A stretch of 64,000 bases of DNA from Marivirga salinae (GCF_030503855.1 NZ_CP129971.1:937501-1001500), one strand, 5' to 3'. Shown: positions 26,335 to 35,491, counted from the first letter of the stretch. Notes: generated by a model not told the origin, from the sequence alone. A program made the numbers and translations.

Positions 26335-26469
26335 ATGAAAAAGTCAATAAAATTATTTGCAGCAATCTCAGGTTTAATACTTTTCGCTTCTGCATGTGCA
26401 CAAAGAACTTGTCCTACTTACGCTTCTGAAGAAGTAAAAAAAGACAGCACTATAGAAGCTACTGTCTAA
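26335..26469 (+). CDS. 44-residue lipoprotein with CPTY motif
   Basis: An ATG at 26335 opens a 44-codon frame with an excellent lipoprotein-type signal: two lysines, a hydrophobic core, then FASAC with the lipid cysteine at residue 21. The mature part is only 24 residues, with RTCPTYAS and a charged tail EEVKKDST. A second cysteine sits four residues after the lipidated one. No function is known; comparable tiny lipoproteins with a CPxY motif occur in related bacteria as far as I recall. A -7 promoter element precedes it. The remaining uncertainty is whether the secreted peptide has a role. Confidence 0.7.
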   Translation: MKKSIKLFAAISGLILFASACAQRTCPTYASEEVKKDSTIEATV

Positions 26470-26550
26470 TTTTTGTTTTTCAAACTTATGCCCAAATTAC
26501 CAATTGGGTCATTTAGGTAATATTTATTTCAATAAAAATTTGATTCTATC

Positions 26551-27015
26551 TTATTTATTGAAATGATATAAGAATATTAGAGATGCGGTATATGCATGTT
26601 TTTTCTCATCTTTAATTTCCATCACTATATCAATTTGGGCTTTGCTCACTCCTCTTAAATCTATTATAGAATTTAAGCTTGCCTTCAACCTGACATCAGA
26701 ACCAACTTTCACTGCCTGATTGAATTTCATTTTTTCAATTCCATAGTTAATCATCATTTTCAGATTAGTGACATTAGCAATTTGTTCCCATAAATAGGGC
26801 GCTAAAGATAAAGTCAGATATCCATGAGCGATAGTGCCTCCGAAAGGACTTTTAGCAGCTCTTTCTTCATCTAAATGAATCCACTGGTGGTCAAGCGTTG
26901 CATCTGCAAACATATTCACCTGCTTTTGATCAATGGTGTGCCAATCCGAAACGCCTAATTCCTGTCCTTCATAGGCTTTAAAATCTTCATAGCTACTGAT
27001 TTCAATTGGTTGCAT
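26551..27015 (-). CDS. MaoC-family (R)-hydratase / dehydratase
   Basis: The 154-residue protein is a single hot-dog fold. It has the hydratase motif FADATLDHQWIHLD near residues 36-49, with catalytic aspartate and histidine, and GGTIAHGYLTLSL near 59-71. The family includes (R)-specific enoyl-CoA hydratases that link beta-oxidation to other acyl-CoA pathways. The CoA substrate is not evident. It stands alone, with 81 bases to the small lipoprotein gene and 151 to the SIMPL gene. Cytosolic, no signal peptide. Confidence 0.88.
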   Translation of the reverse strand: MQPIEISSYEDFKAYEGQELGVSDWHTIDQKQVNMFADATLDHQWIHLDEERAAKSPFGGTIAHGYLTLSLAPYLWEQIANVTNLKMMINYGIEKMKFNQAVKVGSDVRLKASLNSIIDLRGVSKAQIDIVMEIKDEKKHAYTASLIFLYHFNK

Positions 27016-27166
27016 AGTATAGTTCTTTTATATAGACTCTAAAGTATAATTAGAAAAATCTCAAATAGTGCTATCTAATGGGCTATAAACAAGTATTTCT
27101 AATTATTACCTAATTGCCTATTAGGCACTATTTAAATCAGCTGCAATATATAAGCTTATTTACAAT

Positions 27167-27889
27167 TTACTGAATCAAAAAGACAATATGTACTTCTGCT
27201 TTCAATTTGATGTTCTTAAAATCCAGGTTAGATTCCATTGAAGCATTTGCATCAGCCGATTCAGACAACATGCGGTTATTTTGATAAGATTTGTAATAAA
27301 TGGGTTGAAAATTCTGCTGATTTTCAGATACTTCCAATACTTTCCCTACTTTTTCATCGAGTGGTTTTAATAATGCTTCTGCCTTTGCCTTGGCATTTTT
27401 TACAGCCTCCACTTGCAATTCCTGATTGAGTTCTTGCAATCGAGAATGTGTATATTGACATACTCTTGCATATTCTATAGCCTTTGGATCAATCTGTGAA
27501 AGAATAACATTTAATTTTTTTGCATCGGGCAATTTGAGCTGGAACTGCTTTCTTGCCATAAAATCTTTGTTTTCAGTCTTTTTGTTCCAGCTATAGTTAT
27601 ATCCATATACATTTTCAACCGTTAAGTTCTCTTTATCAATACCTGCTTTTTCAACTGAATTTACCAATTGATTTTCCAGTTCGCTCATTTGGAACTTGCT
27701 TCCTGTTTTCAACTGATATTCTTTCAAAGAAATAGTGAAATAAATGATATCTGGTTCAACCTCCTTTTCTGCAACTCCGCTTACGGAAATAGTTCTTAGT
27801 TTTTTATGGTCAGATTTTTCTTGCGCTTTTAATTGAGGCAAAATAGAAATAATTAAAATGGCGAGAATAAATACACTTAGCTTTTTCAT
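27167..27889 (-). CDS. Secreted SIMPL-domain (DUF541) protein
   Basis: The 240-residue precursor has a signal peptide ending LKAQ and then the SIMPL domain, opening with ISVSGVAEKEVEPDIIYFTISL (about residues 34-54) and ending with a repeat of beta-alpha units. An insertion rich in glutamine and tyrosine lies near 190-215. Proteins of this family form ring-like oligomers in the periplasm or outer membrane; E. coli YggE is linked to oxidative stress. No partner gene is adjacent. The function is unknown. Confidence 0.85.
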   Translation of the reverse strand: MKKLSVFILAILIISILPQLKAQEKSDHKKLRTISVSGVAEKEVEPDIIYFTISLKEYQLKTGSKFQMSELENQLVNSVEKAGIDKENLTVENVYGYNYSWNKKTENKDFMARKQFQLKLPDAKKLNVILSQIDPKAIEYARVCQYTHSRLQELNQELQVEAVKNAKAKAEALLKPLDEKVGKVLEVSENQQNFQPIYYKSYQNNRMLSESADANASMESNLDFKNIKLKAEVHIVFLIQ

Positions 27890-28027
27890 ATTCTATAAAA
27901 TTAATTTTAAAATGGTAAATCAGTATTATCAAATCTCGTGCCTTTTTTACATTTCAAATAGAGGAAGAAGCATCAAGATTAAATTGTATTAAAAAACCAA
28001 GTGAGTATATTATCCTGAAATTCTAAA

Positions 28028-29032
28028 TCATTTTTTCAATTTAGCTTTCAAATTTTCCACGTGGTTAATCAGTGCTTCTTGCCAAGTTTTTCCACTATCC
28101 CAATTATCCCCCAAGTAAATGTCTTTAGTGTAAAGTTGTTGTATATAATATTTATGGACATGCTCATCTATTCGGTATTTCATTACCTTATCATTCTCAC
28201 CATTTCTCACCGAAATCAATATCGTCTCGCCCTCTGATAAATCATAGCCTAGCATCCTTCTTAAACTTTCACCATTGTTTTCCAGTTTTTTGAGCACTAG
28301 CAAATAGCCTTCATTTATCATTTGCTCTGCACTCATACCAGGATCTACCAGACCGTATTTGAACGGATAATGTTGGCTCATGATAGAATCCAATTCGGCA
28401 TTGGCTTTTTCAACATCTACATCCATCATTATATTATTTTCAAATTTAGGCACTGCCAACTTATCTATTCTAATATCGGGATTAAAATTAGCCACCCTTC
28501 GGGATTTGATCACATTGGTCCTTTTGAAAGTCTCAGGTACATCAATGATAAGATAATTTTCTCTTTCCAAATCTGATTTATTAACCCGCGACTGCAAATC
28601 ACTACCTAACTCTGTTAAAGATGGTGCTTGCATAAAAAATGCCTTCATATCATTTTTAAAGAATCCTCCTTCCTCAGGAATTTTAGTAGCATAAAGCTCA
28701 AATCCATTGTTAGCTTGATGGACGATCAGCATGTTTTCGATACTTCTTTCAGTGATGTCAGAATAGAATGCAGTTGTAGCATCTGCCCCTGACATGATAT
28801 CAGATAGAGCATAATAAGCTACCGCATCCACTCCAATTTCAATAAAACTATTATGAATTTTTTGAGCTTCTTCATCCCATTTTAGGGAATTAACATTCAT
28901 AAAAACTACTGCTCTTTTACTCAGCAAGTCTTCTGGAAGTTGATTGCTTTTATTTAGAAATGGAAAAGCCTCTTGTGAAAACCCTTCAAGGCTTGCAAAA
29001 ATCAATAAAAATGAAAGTATGTAGTGTCGCAT
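28028..29032 (-). CDS. Secreted protein of unknown function
   Basis: The 334-residue precursor has a signal peptide ending EGFSQ, then about 315 soluble residues. The early part (about 38-150) has an alternating strand-helix pattern with RAVVFMNVNSLKWDEEA, reminiscent of a Rossmann-like or TIR-like fold but without a diagnostic motif. The C-terminal part is helical and ends in a lysine-rich tail. I do not recognise a family. It is divergent from the M28 peptidase gene, 119 bases away. Periplasmic or outer-membrane location is inferred from the signal. Confidence 0.7.
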   Translation of the reverse strand: MRHYILSFLLIFASLEGFSQEAFPFLNKSNQLPEDLLSKRAVVFMNVNSLKWDEEAQKIHNSFIEIGVDAVAYYALSDIMSGADATTAFYSDITERSIENMLIVHQANNGFELYATKIPEEGGFFKNDMKAFFMQAPSLTELGSDLQSRVNKSDLERENYLIIDVPETFKRTNVIKSRRVANFNPDIRIDKLAVPKFENNIMMDVDVEKANAELDSIMSQHYPFKYGLVDPGMSAEQMINEGYLLVLKKLENNGESLRRMLGYDLSEGETILISVRNGENDKVMKYRIDEHVHKYYIQQLYTKDIYLGDNWDSGKTWQEALINHVENLKAKLKK

Positions 29033-29151
29033 AAAAGTAAATTCGCAGGAAATTTAAAGATTTTTGAATAATCGGCTGAATCTTAACGTCATTATCTATA
29101 AATTTATTCTTTATGATTCAAATTGAAACTATCTAAAGAACCCATACCCAG

Positions 29152-30078
29152 ATGAAAACTTTGAAATTTTGCCTTGTTTTTATTGCATTGTTGACTACTC
29201 AACAATCCCTTGCCCAAAAAGACTCTACTTTAGTTTTTCCTGATTCAGCCAAGGTCATGAATGATCTCTACTTTCTCTCATCTGATTCTTTGCAAGGCAG
29301 GAAAACAAATACTGAAGGAAATGAAATAGCTCAAAATTTCATTATTGAAAGAATACAAAAAATTGGGGTTTCCGCTTATGTTCAGGATTATACTCAGCAA
29401 TTTACCTTTGGAAAAGATACAATTCCAGCTGTAAATATTTTGGGTTTTGTGGAAGGATATTCTGGAAAACACTTTATTGTAATTTCTGCCCATTATGACC
29501 ATGTGGGTATGAAAGACAGTACGGAAATCTTTAACGGAGCGGATGATAATGCCAGTGGAGTAGTAGCTCTTTTAGCTTTAGCGGAATATTTTAGAGAAAA
29601 TCAACCAGAAAATAATTTACTATTTGCCTTTTTTGATGCAGAGGAAATGGGGTTACAGGGTGCAAAACATTTTATGCAATCTGTAGTGATGGACACCAGT
29701 CGAATTAAAATGAATGTTAATTTGGATATGGTTAGCCGTGGAGATAAAAACGAATTATATGCGGTTGGCACTTATTTCACACCATTTTTAAAACCTTTGA
29801 TAACAGAAGCATCAAAAGATAAAAGCATTAAAATTTTATTTGGAAGGGACGAACCTAAGAAAAAACCAAATTGGGTAAGTGCTTCAGATCATGCACCATT
29901 TCATAAAGCTGAAATTCCTTTTGTCTACTTTGGGGTTGATGATCATGAAGATTATCATAAAATAACAGATACTGCAGATAAAATAAATCCAGATTTCTAT
30001 TTAGAAGCCATTCGCCTGATTAAAGATGCCATTGAGAATTTCGATGCTAATTTGGGTGAAATTGTTTATGGCAAATGA
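29152..30078 (+). CDS. Secreted M28-family zinc peptidase
   Basis: The 308-residue precursor has a signal peptide ending SLAQ and the M28 zinc site: HYDHVG near residues 113-118, GADDNASG near 127, DAEEMGLQG near 163 and SDHAPFH near 246. The EE pair is complete, which fits a true aminopeptidase, unlike the cyclase-like M28 protein at 24913. It probably trims peptides in the periplasm or outside the cell. No operon partner is evident; the GH15 gene follows after 69 bases. Confidence 0.88.
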   Translation: MKTLKFCLVFIALLTTQQSLAQKDSTLVFPDSAKVMNDLYFLSSDSLQGRKTNTEGNEIAQNFIIERIQKIGVSAYVQDYTQQFTFGKDTIPAVNILGFVEGYSGKHFIVISAHYDHVGMKDSTEIFNGADDNASGVVALLALAEYFRENQPENNLLFAFFDAEEMGLQGAKHFMQSVVMDTSRIKMNVNLDMVSRGDKNELYAVGTYFTPFLKPLITEASKDKSIKILFGRDEPKKKPNWVSASDHAPFHKAEIPFVYFGVDDHEDYHKITDTADKINPDFYLEAIRLIKDAIENFDANLGEIVYGK

Positions 30079-30147
30079 TGTTTTGAGGCATTTTATTTTT
30101 TTCCCTCATAATTATTTTAAAAATTAAAGACTTTAAGAAATAAGAAT

Positions 30148-31935
30148 ATGCAAGAAAGACATACCTACGACCTCGGAATGATTGGAAACTGTGCTTACCT
30201 GGCGCTAATTGGCAAGGATACCAATATCAAATGGATGTGTATGCCCCGATTTGACAGTTCCTTTATTTTCGGAAGTCTAATTGGAGGAGAAAAAGGTGGC
30301 GAGTTTTCTATTAAGCCTACATCAGAAGATTTTAAAATAACCCAAACTTACATACCCAACACCAATGTATTAGAAACCATAGTGGAAACTGATGAGTTTG
30401 CTTATAAAATCACGGATTGTGCCCCGAGGTTTCGGCAATTTGACCGTTATTATAGACCACAGATGCTCATAAGAAAAATTGAGCCTTTAAGAGGACTGCC
30501 TCAATTACGAGTAGTATGTGATCCCGTTGGTGATTATGGACAGAAAAAACTGACTAGAGAGAGAGGAAGTAGCCATATTCGTTACTTTGGTTTGCCTGAA
30601 ACTTTAAGGCTTACCACTAATATCCCTATTAATATGTTGATGGACAGCAGTCCTTTCGTGCTAACGAAAACCCGTTACATGGTAATGACATATGGCGCGC
30701 CTTTGGAAGCAGAATTACAAGAAACAGCAGAGAACTTTATTAATAAAACCGTTTTTTACTGGCAAAATTGGGTGAAATCCACCAGCATAGGACAACATTA
30801 TCAGGAGCAGGTTATTCGATCTTCCTTGGCATTAAAAATCCATCAATATGAAGATACAGGTGGAATTATAGCTTCACCGACTATGTCATTGCCGGAATCT
30901 CCAGGAAGCACCCGAAACTGGGATTATCGCTATTGCTGGATGCGGGACACCTATTATACACTGACTGCATTCAATAATATCGGACACTTTGAAGAGATGG
31001 AAAATTATTTTCTATACCTCACCAATATTCCTATGAAGGGAAAAGAAAGAATTCAGCCACTTTATAATTTGGTGGGAGAAGGAAGCATTATTGAAAAAGA
31101 ATTGGATTTACCTGGTTATATGGGAAATCAACCTGTTAGAGTCGGAAATGATGCCTATACACATATTCAAAATGATGTATATGGACAAATATTACTTGCT
31201 ATTCTACCACTTTATACGGATAAGCGATTTGCAAATATGGAGAAATCACAATCTTCCTATTTACTAAAAACCATTTTGGATAAAATTGAATTCACTATGG
31301 ATGAGGCAGATGCAGGGCTGTGGGAATTTAGAAATTTAAAGCAAAAGCATGCTTATACTCACCTTTTCCAATGGGCGGGAAGTCACGCGGCCATGAAGAT
31401 AGCCAAAGAAATTGGCGAAATAGAACTGGGGAGAAAAGCAGAGAAATTATTAAAACAAGCAGCTGCACATCTGGAAAAATGCTATGCACCAAACCGAAAA
31501 GCCTATGCCCAAGCTGAAGGTGTGGATAGAATGGATGCCAGTACACTGCAGCTCATCATGATGAATTATATTCCACATGATAGCCAAAAAGCCAAAGACC
31601 ATTTGAAAGCATTGGAAGAAGATTTGAGAGTGGGTAAGGGATTATTTTATCGTTATAAACATGCAGATGATTTCGGTGAACCAGAAACCACCTTTCTGAT
31701 TTGTGCTTTTTGGTATGTTGAGGCTCTAGCTTGCGTAGGTAGAACAGATGAAGCAATGGAAGCATTTGAGGAGATAGCTGGATATTCGAATCACGTTGGC
31801 TTATTGAGTGAGGATGTTAAATCATCGGATGGCTCAATGTGGGGAAATTTTCCGCAAGCCTATAGTCATGTGGGTTTAGTGAATGCTGCTTACAGAATTA
31901 ATAATAAATTGGATAAGCCTGATTTTTTACCATAG
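30148..31935 (+). CDS. Glycoside hydrolase family 15 (glucoamylase/trehalase-like)
   Basis: The 595-residue protein has no signal peptide. It shows the GH15 layout: an N-terminal beta-sandwich opening with DLGMIGNCAYLALI, then an (alpha/alpha)6 barrel with NWDYRYCWMRD near residues 257-267. The likely general acid lies in AGLWEFR near 390 and the base region is LLSEDVKSSDG with GNFPQAYSH near 551-575. Enzymes of this type release glucose from alpha-glucans or trehalose. Cytosolic location suggests storage-glucan or trehalose turnover. The next gene starts two bases after the stop. Confidence 0.9.
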   Translation: MQERHTYDLGMIGNCAYLALIGKDTNIKWMCMPRFDSSFIFGSLIGGEKGGEFSIKPTSEDFKITQTYIPNTNVLETIVETDEFAYKITDCAPRFRQFDRYYRPQMLIRKIEPLRGLPQLRVVCDPVGDYGQKKLTRERGSSHIRYFGLPETLRLTTNIPINMLMDSSPFVLTKTRYMVMTYGAPLEAELQETAENFINKTVFYWQNWVKSTSIGQHYQEQVIRSSLALKIHQYEDTGGIIASPTMSLPESPGSTRNWDYRYCWMRDTYYTLTAFNNIGHFEEMENYFLYLTNIPMKGKERIQPLYNLVGEGSIIEKELDLPGYMGNQPVRVGNDAYTHIQNDVYGQILLAILPLYTDKRFANMEKSQSSYLLKTILDKIEFTMDEADAGLWEFRNLKQKHAYTHLFQWAGSHAAMKIAKEIGEIELGRKAEKLLKQAAAHLEKCYAPNRKAYAQAEGVDRMDASTLQLIMMNYIPHDSQKAKDHLKALEEDLRVGKGLFYRYKHADDFGEPETTFLICAFWYVEALACVGRTDEAMEAFEEIAGYSNHVGLLSEDVKSSDGSMWGNFPQAYSHVGLVNAAYRINNKLDKPDFLP

Positions 31936-31937
31936 TT

Positions 31938-32750
31938 TTGGCTGACATAATTGGGTTTCTTATACTTTTTACATTTCTAGGGTTACTCTTTGGTGCATTT
32001 TTTAAGATAATATGGGATGTTGCAAAAGTCACTTTAAGATACTTTGGAATTTACAGCTTAGGCCGGTTAAATCAGGAACAAGTTCGTAAGCTGAAAAAGT
32101 ATTCTCCATATTTTAGAACACTCAAATTGAAGCACCAAAAAGAATTTCTGAGAAGAGTAGCTCATTTTATTGCTGCCAAACAATTTATTTCGCGTGGTAT
32201 GTCGGAAGTTACAGAAGAGATGAAAGTAGTGGTAGCTGCTTTATCTGTTCAAATAACTTTTGGACTTCCTAGAGTTTACCTGTCTCATTTTAAGAAGATA
32301 TTGATTTATCCAGATAATTACTACTCTAAAATTAACAACCAATATCATAAAGGTGAAGTAAATCCTAGATTTGGAATAATTGTGTTGTCTTGGAAAAACC
32401 TAGTAGAAGGTATTGTAGAAGAAAAGGATGGGATTAATTTGGGTATTCATGAACTAGCGCACGCCATTCATCTAGAAAATAGAATTTCAAATCATGAGTA
32501 TGGTTTTATAGATTCGAAACTTTGGAAGAAATACTACGACATGGCTGAATATGAAATTTTTAAAATAAAGGAAGGAGATACTTCCATGTTCAGATCTGCA
32601 GCTGCCATTGATCACCATGAATTTTTTGCCGTGCTGCTTGAAAACTTTTTTGAAAGACCCAAAGCTTTGAAAGAATACAGTCCTAATTTATATAAAAAGA
32701 CTACTTTGCTGTTAAGGCAGGATCCTATAAAATTGTTGGGGCAAATGTAA
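31938..32750 (+). CDS. MtfA-family zinc peptidase with N-terminal membrane helix
   Basis: The 270-residue protein starts at a TTG two bases after the GH15 stop; the residues that follow form a membrane helix (about 4-28), so a later start is unlikely. The zinc motif HELAH stands near residue 171 and a downstream glutamate-rich segment HHEFFAVLLENFFERP near 230 matches the MtfA family. E. coli MtfA inactivates the glucose-PTS repressor Mlc and has peptidase activity, but it lacks a membrane anchor. Co-transcription with GH15 hints at sugar metabolism; that is inference. Confidence 0.85.
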   Translation: MADIIGFLILFTFLGLLFGAFFKIIWDVAKVTLRYFGIYSLGRLNQEQVRKLKKYSPYFRTLKLKHQKEFLRRVAHFIAAKQFISRGMSEVTEEMKVVVAALSVQITFGLPRVYLSHFKKILIYPDNYYSKINNQYHKGEVNPRFGIIVLSWKNLVEGIVEEKDGINLGIHELAHAIHLENRISNHEYGFIDSKLWKKYYDMAEYEIFKIKEGDTSMFRSAAAIDHHEFFAVLLENFFERPKALKEYSPNLYKKTTLLLRQDPIKLLGQM

Positions 32751-32881
32751 TCTCGAATTTTTATTTAGGATTTGTCCAAAGTAAAGTCATAAAATCAGCT
32801 TAAGCATGTTAGCAATACTAATCTTATTATTATTTCACCCGTTTGCCTTATTACTCAAAAACTAATCTGAGAATAATAAAT

Positions 32882-33769
32882 ATGACTAAATTTTTAAAAA
32901 AGTGGTTTCAAATATTTAAGAATTCGGGCATTAAATTCTTTGAAGAAAATCCTTTTAAACACAGCGCTTCAACGGCTTATTTCACCATATTTTCTTTGCC
33001 TGCTATTGGCTTAGTCGCTATTACTCTTGCAGGATATTTCTATGAAGATGATGTGGTTAGAACCCAGTTTTTGAATCAAATTAACCAATTAATGGGAGAA
33101 ACCAGTTCTGAGCAAATTGATAGTTTATTGTCCTCAGCCACAGTGCAAACTGATCGCGTGCTATTTCAAATAATTGGAATAGGAACACTGCTTTTCAGCG
33201 CAACCACAGTGTTTATTTCTTTACAGGATAGTTTGAATACTATTTGGAGTATTAAGTCAAAACCAGGAAAAGGGGTGTTAAAATTTATTATTAATAGATT
33301 ACTTTCCTTGGCGATGATTGCGGCATTAGGCTTTCTATTACTTGTTTCTTTGTTAGCTGATACTGTAATTAGCTTCATTCAAACACATCTAAAGAATATT
33401 TTAGAAGGTGCGACCATTTACATAATCCAGGTAATGAATATTGCGATTTCCCTTGGTTTTATAACCCTAGTTTTTGCCATTATATTTAAAGTACTTCCTG
33501 ATGCCAAGCTTAAATGGAGAGATGTTTGGGTGGGAGCTTTTGTAACTACCGTTCTTTTTGTAGCCGGTAAATTTGCTTTGGGTTTCTATTTGGGAACTGC
33601 CAACCTCACCGATTCTTATGGTGCGGCCGGTTCTTTTGTAGCCATTTTGGTTTGGGTTTACTATTCTGTCCTTATTTTGTTATTTGGTGCGCAGGTCACT
33701 TTTATTTATTCAAAGGAAATGGGGCGTATAATATTGCCAACAGGGGGCTGTTGCAGTGAGTGTTACTGA
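32882..33769 (+). CDS. YihY/BrkB-family inner-membrane protein
   Basis: I choose the ATG at 32882 because the preceding in-frame residues from a TTG at 32843 are poorly conserved in character. The 295-residue protein has six predicted membrane helices and the family signatures SASTAYFTIFSLPAI near the N-terminus and GAAGSFVAILVWVYYS near 250. The family was once called ribonuclease BN in error; its function is unknown. The C-terminus ends in GGCCSECY, an unusual cysteine cluster after the last helix. Confidence 0.85.
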   Translation: MTKFLKKWFQIFKNSGIKFFEENPFKHSASTAYFTIFSLPAIGLVAITLAGYFYEDDVVRTQFLNQINQLMGETSSEQIDSLLSSATVQTDRVLFQIIGIGTLLFSATTVFISLQDSLNTIWSIKSKPGKGVLKFIINRLLSLAMIAALGFLLLVSLLADTVISFIQTHLKNILEGATIYIIQVMNIAISLGFITLVFAIIFKVLPDAKLKWRDVWVGAFVTTVLFVAGKFALGFYLGTANLTDSYGAAGSFVAILVWVYYSVLILLFGAQVTFIYSKEMGRIILPTGGCCSECY

Positions 33770-33925
33770 AGTTGAAAGGGAAAGGGGCAAACCAGATTGA
33801 AAATTATTCACTTAATTTCTAATGTAAACCCCTGAAGCTTTGATGCAAATTGCATGAAGTAAGTTTTCAACCAAATGAATTCATAATAGAATTCCATATT
33901 TCCTTTACATAAGCTTTAGTATTCG

Positions 33926-33933
33926 TACCTTTG
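33926..33933 (+). promoter_or_regulatory. -7 promoter element upstream of the TPR gene
   Basis: TACCTTTG matches TAnnTTTG and is followed by C, giving a leader of about 75 bases before the ATG at 34014. Confidence 0.45.
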
Positions 33934-34001
33934 CATTTCAACTGAATAAGTATCCAAAAACATTGGGTCTTAATAATTCTTAGAATATATAAAAATTAGG
34001 T

Positions 34002-34013
34002 AAAGAGGAGAAA
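34002..34013 (+). promoter_or_regulatory. Strong Shine-Dalgarno site of the TPR gene
   Basis: AAAGAGGAGAAA ends at the base before the ATG, with AGGAG three bases from the start codon. Strong purine-rich sites are rare in Bacteroidota, which mostly initiate without one, so this one stands out and confirms the start. Confidence 0.6.
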
Positions 34014-34676
34014 ATGAAGGAGGAAAATAAGAATACATTCGAATCACTTAAAGCTTTATATTATTCAGGTAAGGTAAGACCTTCTCTCAATAAAGTTACT
34101 GCAGAATTAGATAATGATTCTGAAAATTTAGAACTCACCCTTTTGGCTTGTCAGATTCTGGAAAGAACAAAAGAATTTGATCGTTTATCTTCCTATGCTG
34201 ATGCTGTCATTAAATTGTCACCTGAAATTTCTGATGGGTACTATTATAAAGGTGTGGCCCTACAATTCGTTAAAGGAAGAGAGCAAGAAGCCCTACAAAA
34301 CTTAAATAAAGCTCTAAAAATAGAGCCAGAAAACACGCTTTACCTAAAGACCAAAGCGTCTACTCATCTTTCACTTTTTAAAGATTTTGATCTACCCTTA
34401 AAGTTTGCCGAACAACATAGAGTAAAATCTGAAACATCTTTATTAAAAGTAATTGAGCTAATTGAGAAAAAGGAAAACCCTAGCTATAAGGAATTCTATA
34501 TACTAGCTGAAGTAAATATGATGATAGACCTAGCTTTAAATGCCAAAATGTATTATTTGAAAGCAGTAAATGCTTATGAAGAAACAGATGAATCAGAGCA
34601 GAACAAGAATATTTATAAAGACATCCTCAAAGCTCAAAAGAAATGTATTAAGCAGTTGGAGAAATTTACTGAGTAA
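34014..34676 (+). CDS. Tetratricopeptide-repeat protein
   Basis: The 220-residue protein is almost wholly helical. It contains at least three TPR-like units; the clearest, near residues 74-110, includes GYYYKGVALQF and ALQNLNKALKIEPEN. No signal peptide or membrane segment is present, so it is probably a cytosolic scaffold. There is no adjacent partner on the same strand. It is the one gene in the window with an obvious purine-rich ribosome binding site. Confidence 0.8.
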   Translation: MKEENKNTFESLKALYYSGKVRPSLNKVTAELDNDSENLELTLLACQILERTKEFDRLSSYADAVIKLSPEISDGYYYKGVALQFVKGREQEALQNLNKALKIEPENTLYLKTKASTHLSLFKDFDLPLKFAEQHRVKSETSLLKVIELIEKKENPSYKEFYILAEVNMMIDLALNAKMYYLKAVNAYEETDESEQNKNIYKDILKAQKKCIKQLEKFTE

Positions 34677-34737
34677 TCAAAAACACACTTCAATTATTAT
34701 TAAAAACATTGCTCTATTTCTTACAACCTCATGTGCT

Positions 34738-34839
34738 CAAGCGCCCGTTTGGACCTATTAAATACTGGGCAAATTTTGATAATTAAACTTATTTGGAATT
34801 TATATCCGTATTAATTTGCACAAGCGGGCGCTTGCGCAA
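34738..34839. repeat. Pair of GC-rich palindromic repeats (REP-like)
   Basis: Between the TPR gene and lspA are two copies of a GC-rich motif in inverted order. The first is CAAGCGCCCGTTTG at 34738-34751. The second is a 24-base near-palindrome at 34816-34839, with 11-base arms around GG and one mismatch, whose core CAAGCGGGCGCTTG matches the reverse complement of the first copy at 13 of 14 positions. Surrounding DNA is AT-rich. This is the layout of REP/BIME elements mobilised by RAYT transposases, though none is in the window. Confidence 0.55.
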
Positions 34840-34892
34840 TTCAGATATTTTAGATGTAGAATTTATTAATTAAAAAATTACTTATTATTAAT

Positions 34893-35489
34893 TCAATCCG
34901 TAGTTTCATTCTTAACCGCCTTAAAAAACTTCTTTTGAAAAATTAAAATTACGGCTACTCCACAGAAAATAGCAGCATCTGCTACATTGAAGATCGGCCA
35001 GAGAGAAATATAATCCCCACCCCAAAGTGGGACCCAATCTGCTACTCTTCCTTCCCAGATATCGACATAGAACATATCTACTACCTGACCATGAAACCAT
35101 GGGGAAATGGCATTATAAGGGGCATTGTCCAACCAAACCCCATAAAAAATGCTATCTATTAAATTGCCTATAGCACCTGCTAAAACCGCTGCCATACTCC
35201 ATAAAACCCCTGGATGTGTTTTTTCTTTAGCTAATTTGTAAAGATAGTAGGCAATGAAAAACATGGCTACCAAACGAAATAAACTTAAGCCTAATTTACC
35301 GTATTCAGAACCAAACTGCATACCGAAAGCCATGCCCGGATTGAGCGTATAATATAATTTGAACCAGTCGTCAAAGACCTCAATTTGTCCGGCTATGCCC
35401 ATTTCCATATTATAATGAACTAGCAGCTTTACGGCTTGATCAAGGGCAATTAAAAAGAAACTAAATAAAAAATATTTTGCGTATTTCAC
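34893..35489 (-). CDS. lspA: Lipoprotein signal peptidase (signal peptidase II)
   Basis: The 198-residue protein has four membrane helices and the two catalytic aspartates of SPase II: GNLIDS near residues 108-113 and FNVADAA near 166-172. It cleaves the signal peptide of lipidated prolipoproteins in the inner membrane. It is longer than E. coli LspA because of a periplasmic insertion (about 118-160) with PYNAISPWFHGQVVDMF, as is common in Bacteroidota. It starts two bases after ileS on the same strand, so the genes are co-transcribed. It would process the lipoproteins seen in this window. Confidence 0.96.
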   Translation of the reverse strand: MKYAKYFLFSFFLIALDQAVKLLVHYNMEMGIAGQIEVFDDWFKLYYTLNPGMAFGMQFGSEYGKLGLSLFRLVAMFFIAYYLYKLAKEKTHPGVLWSMAAVLAGAIGNLIDSIFYGVWLDNAPYNAISPWFHGQVVDMFYVDIWEGRVADWVPLWGGDYISLWPIFNVADAAIFCGVAVILIFQKKFFKAVKNETTD

Positions 35490-35491
35490 TT

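Noticed and set aside
34002..34013. Identity to a standard synthetic ribosome binding site as a sign of engineered DNA
   Set aside because: The flanking sequence is natural, lacks cloning scars and fits local composition; a 12-base purine match is readily explained by chance and selection.
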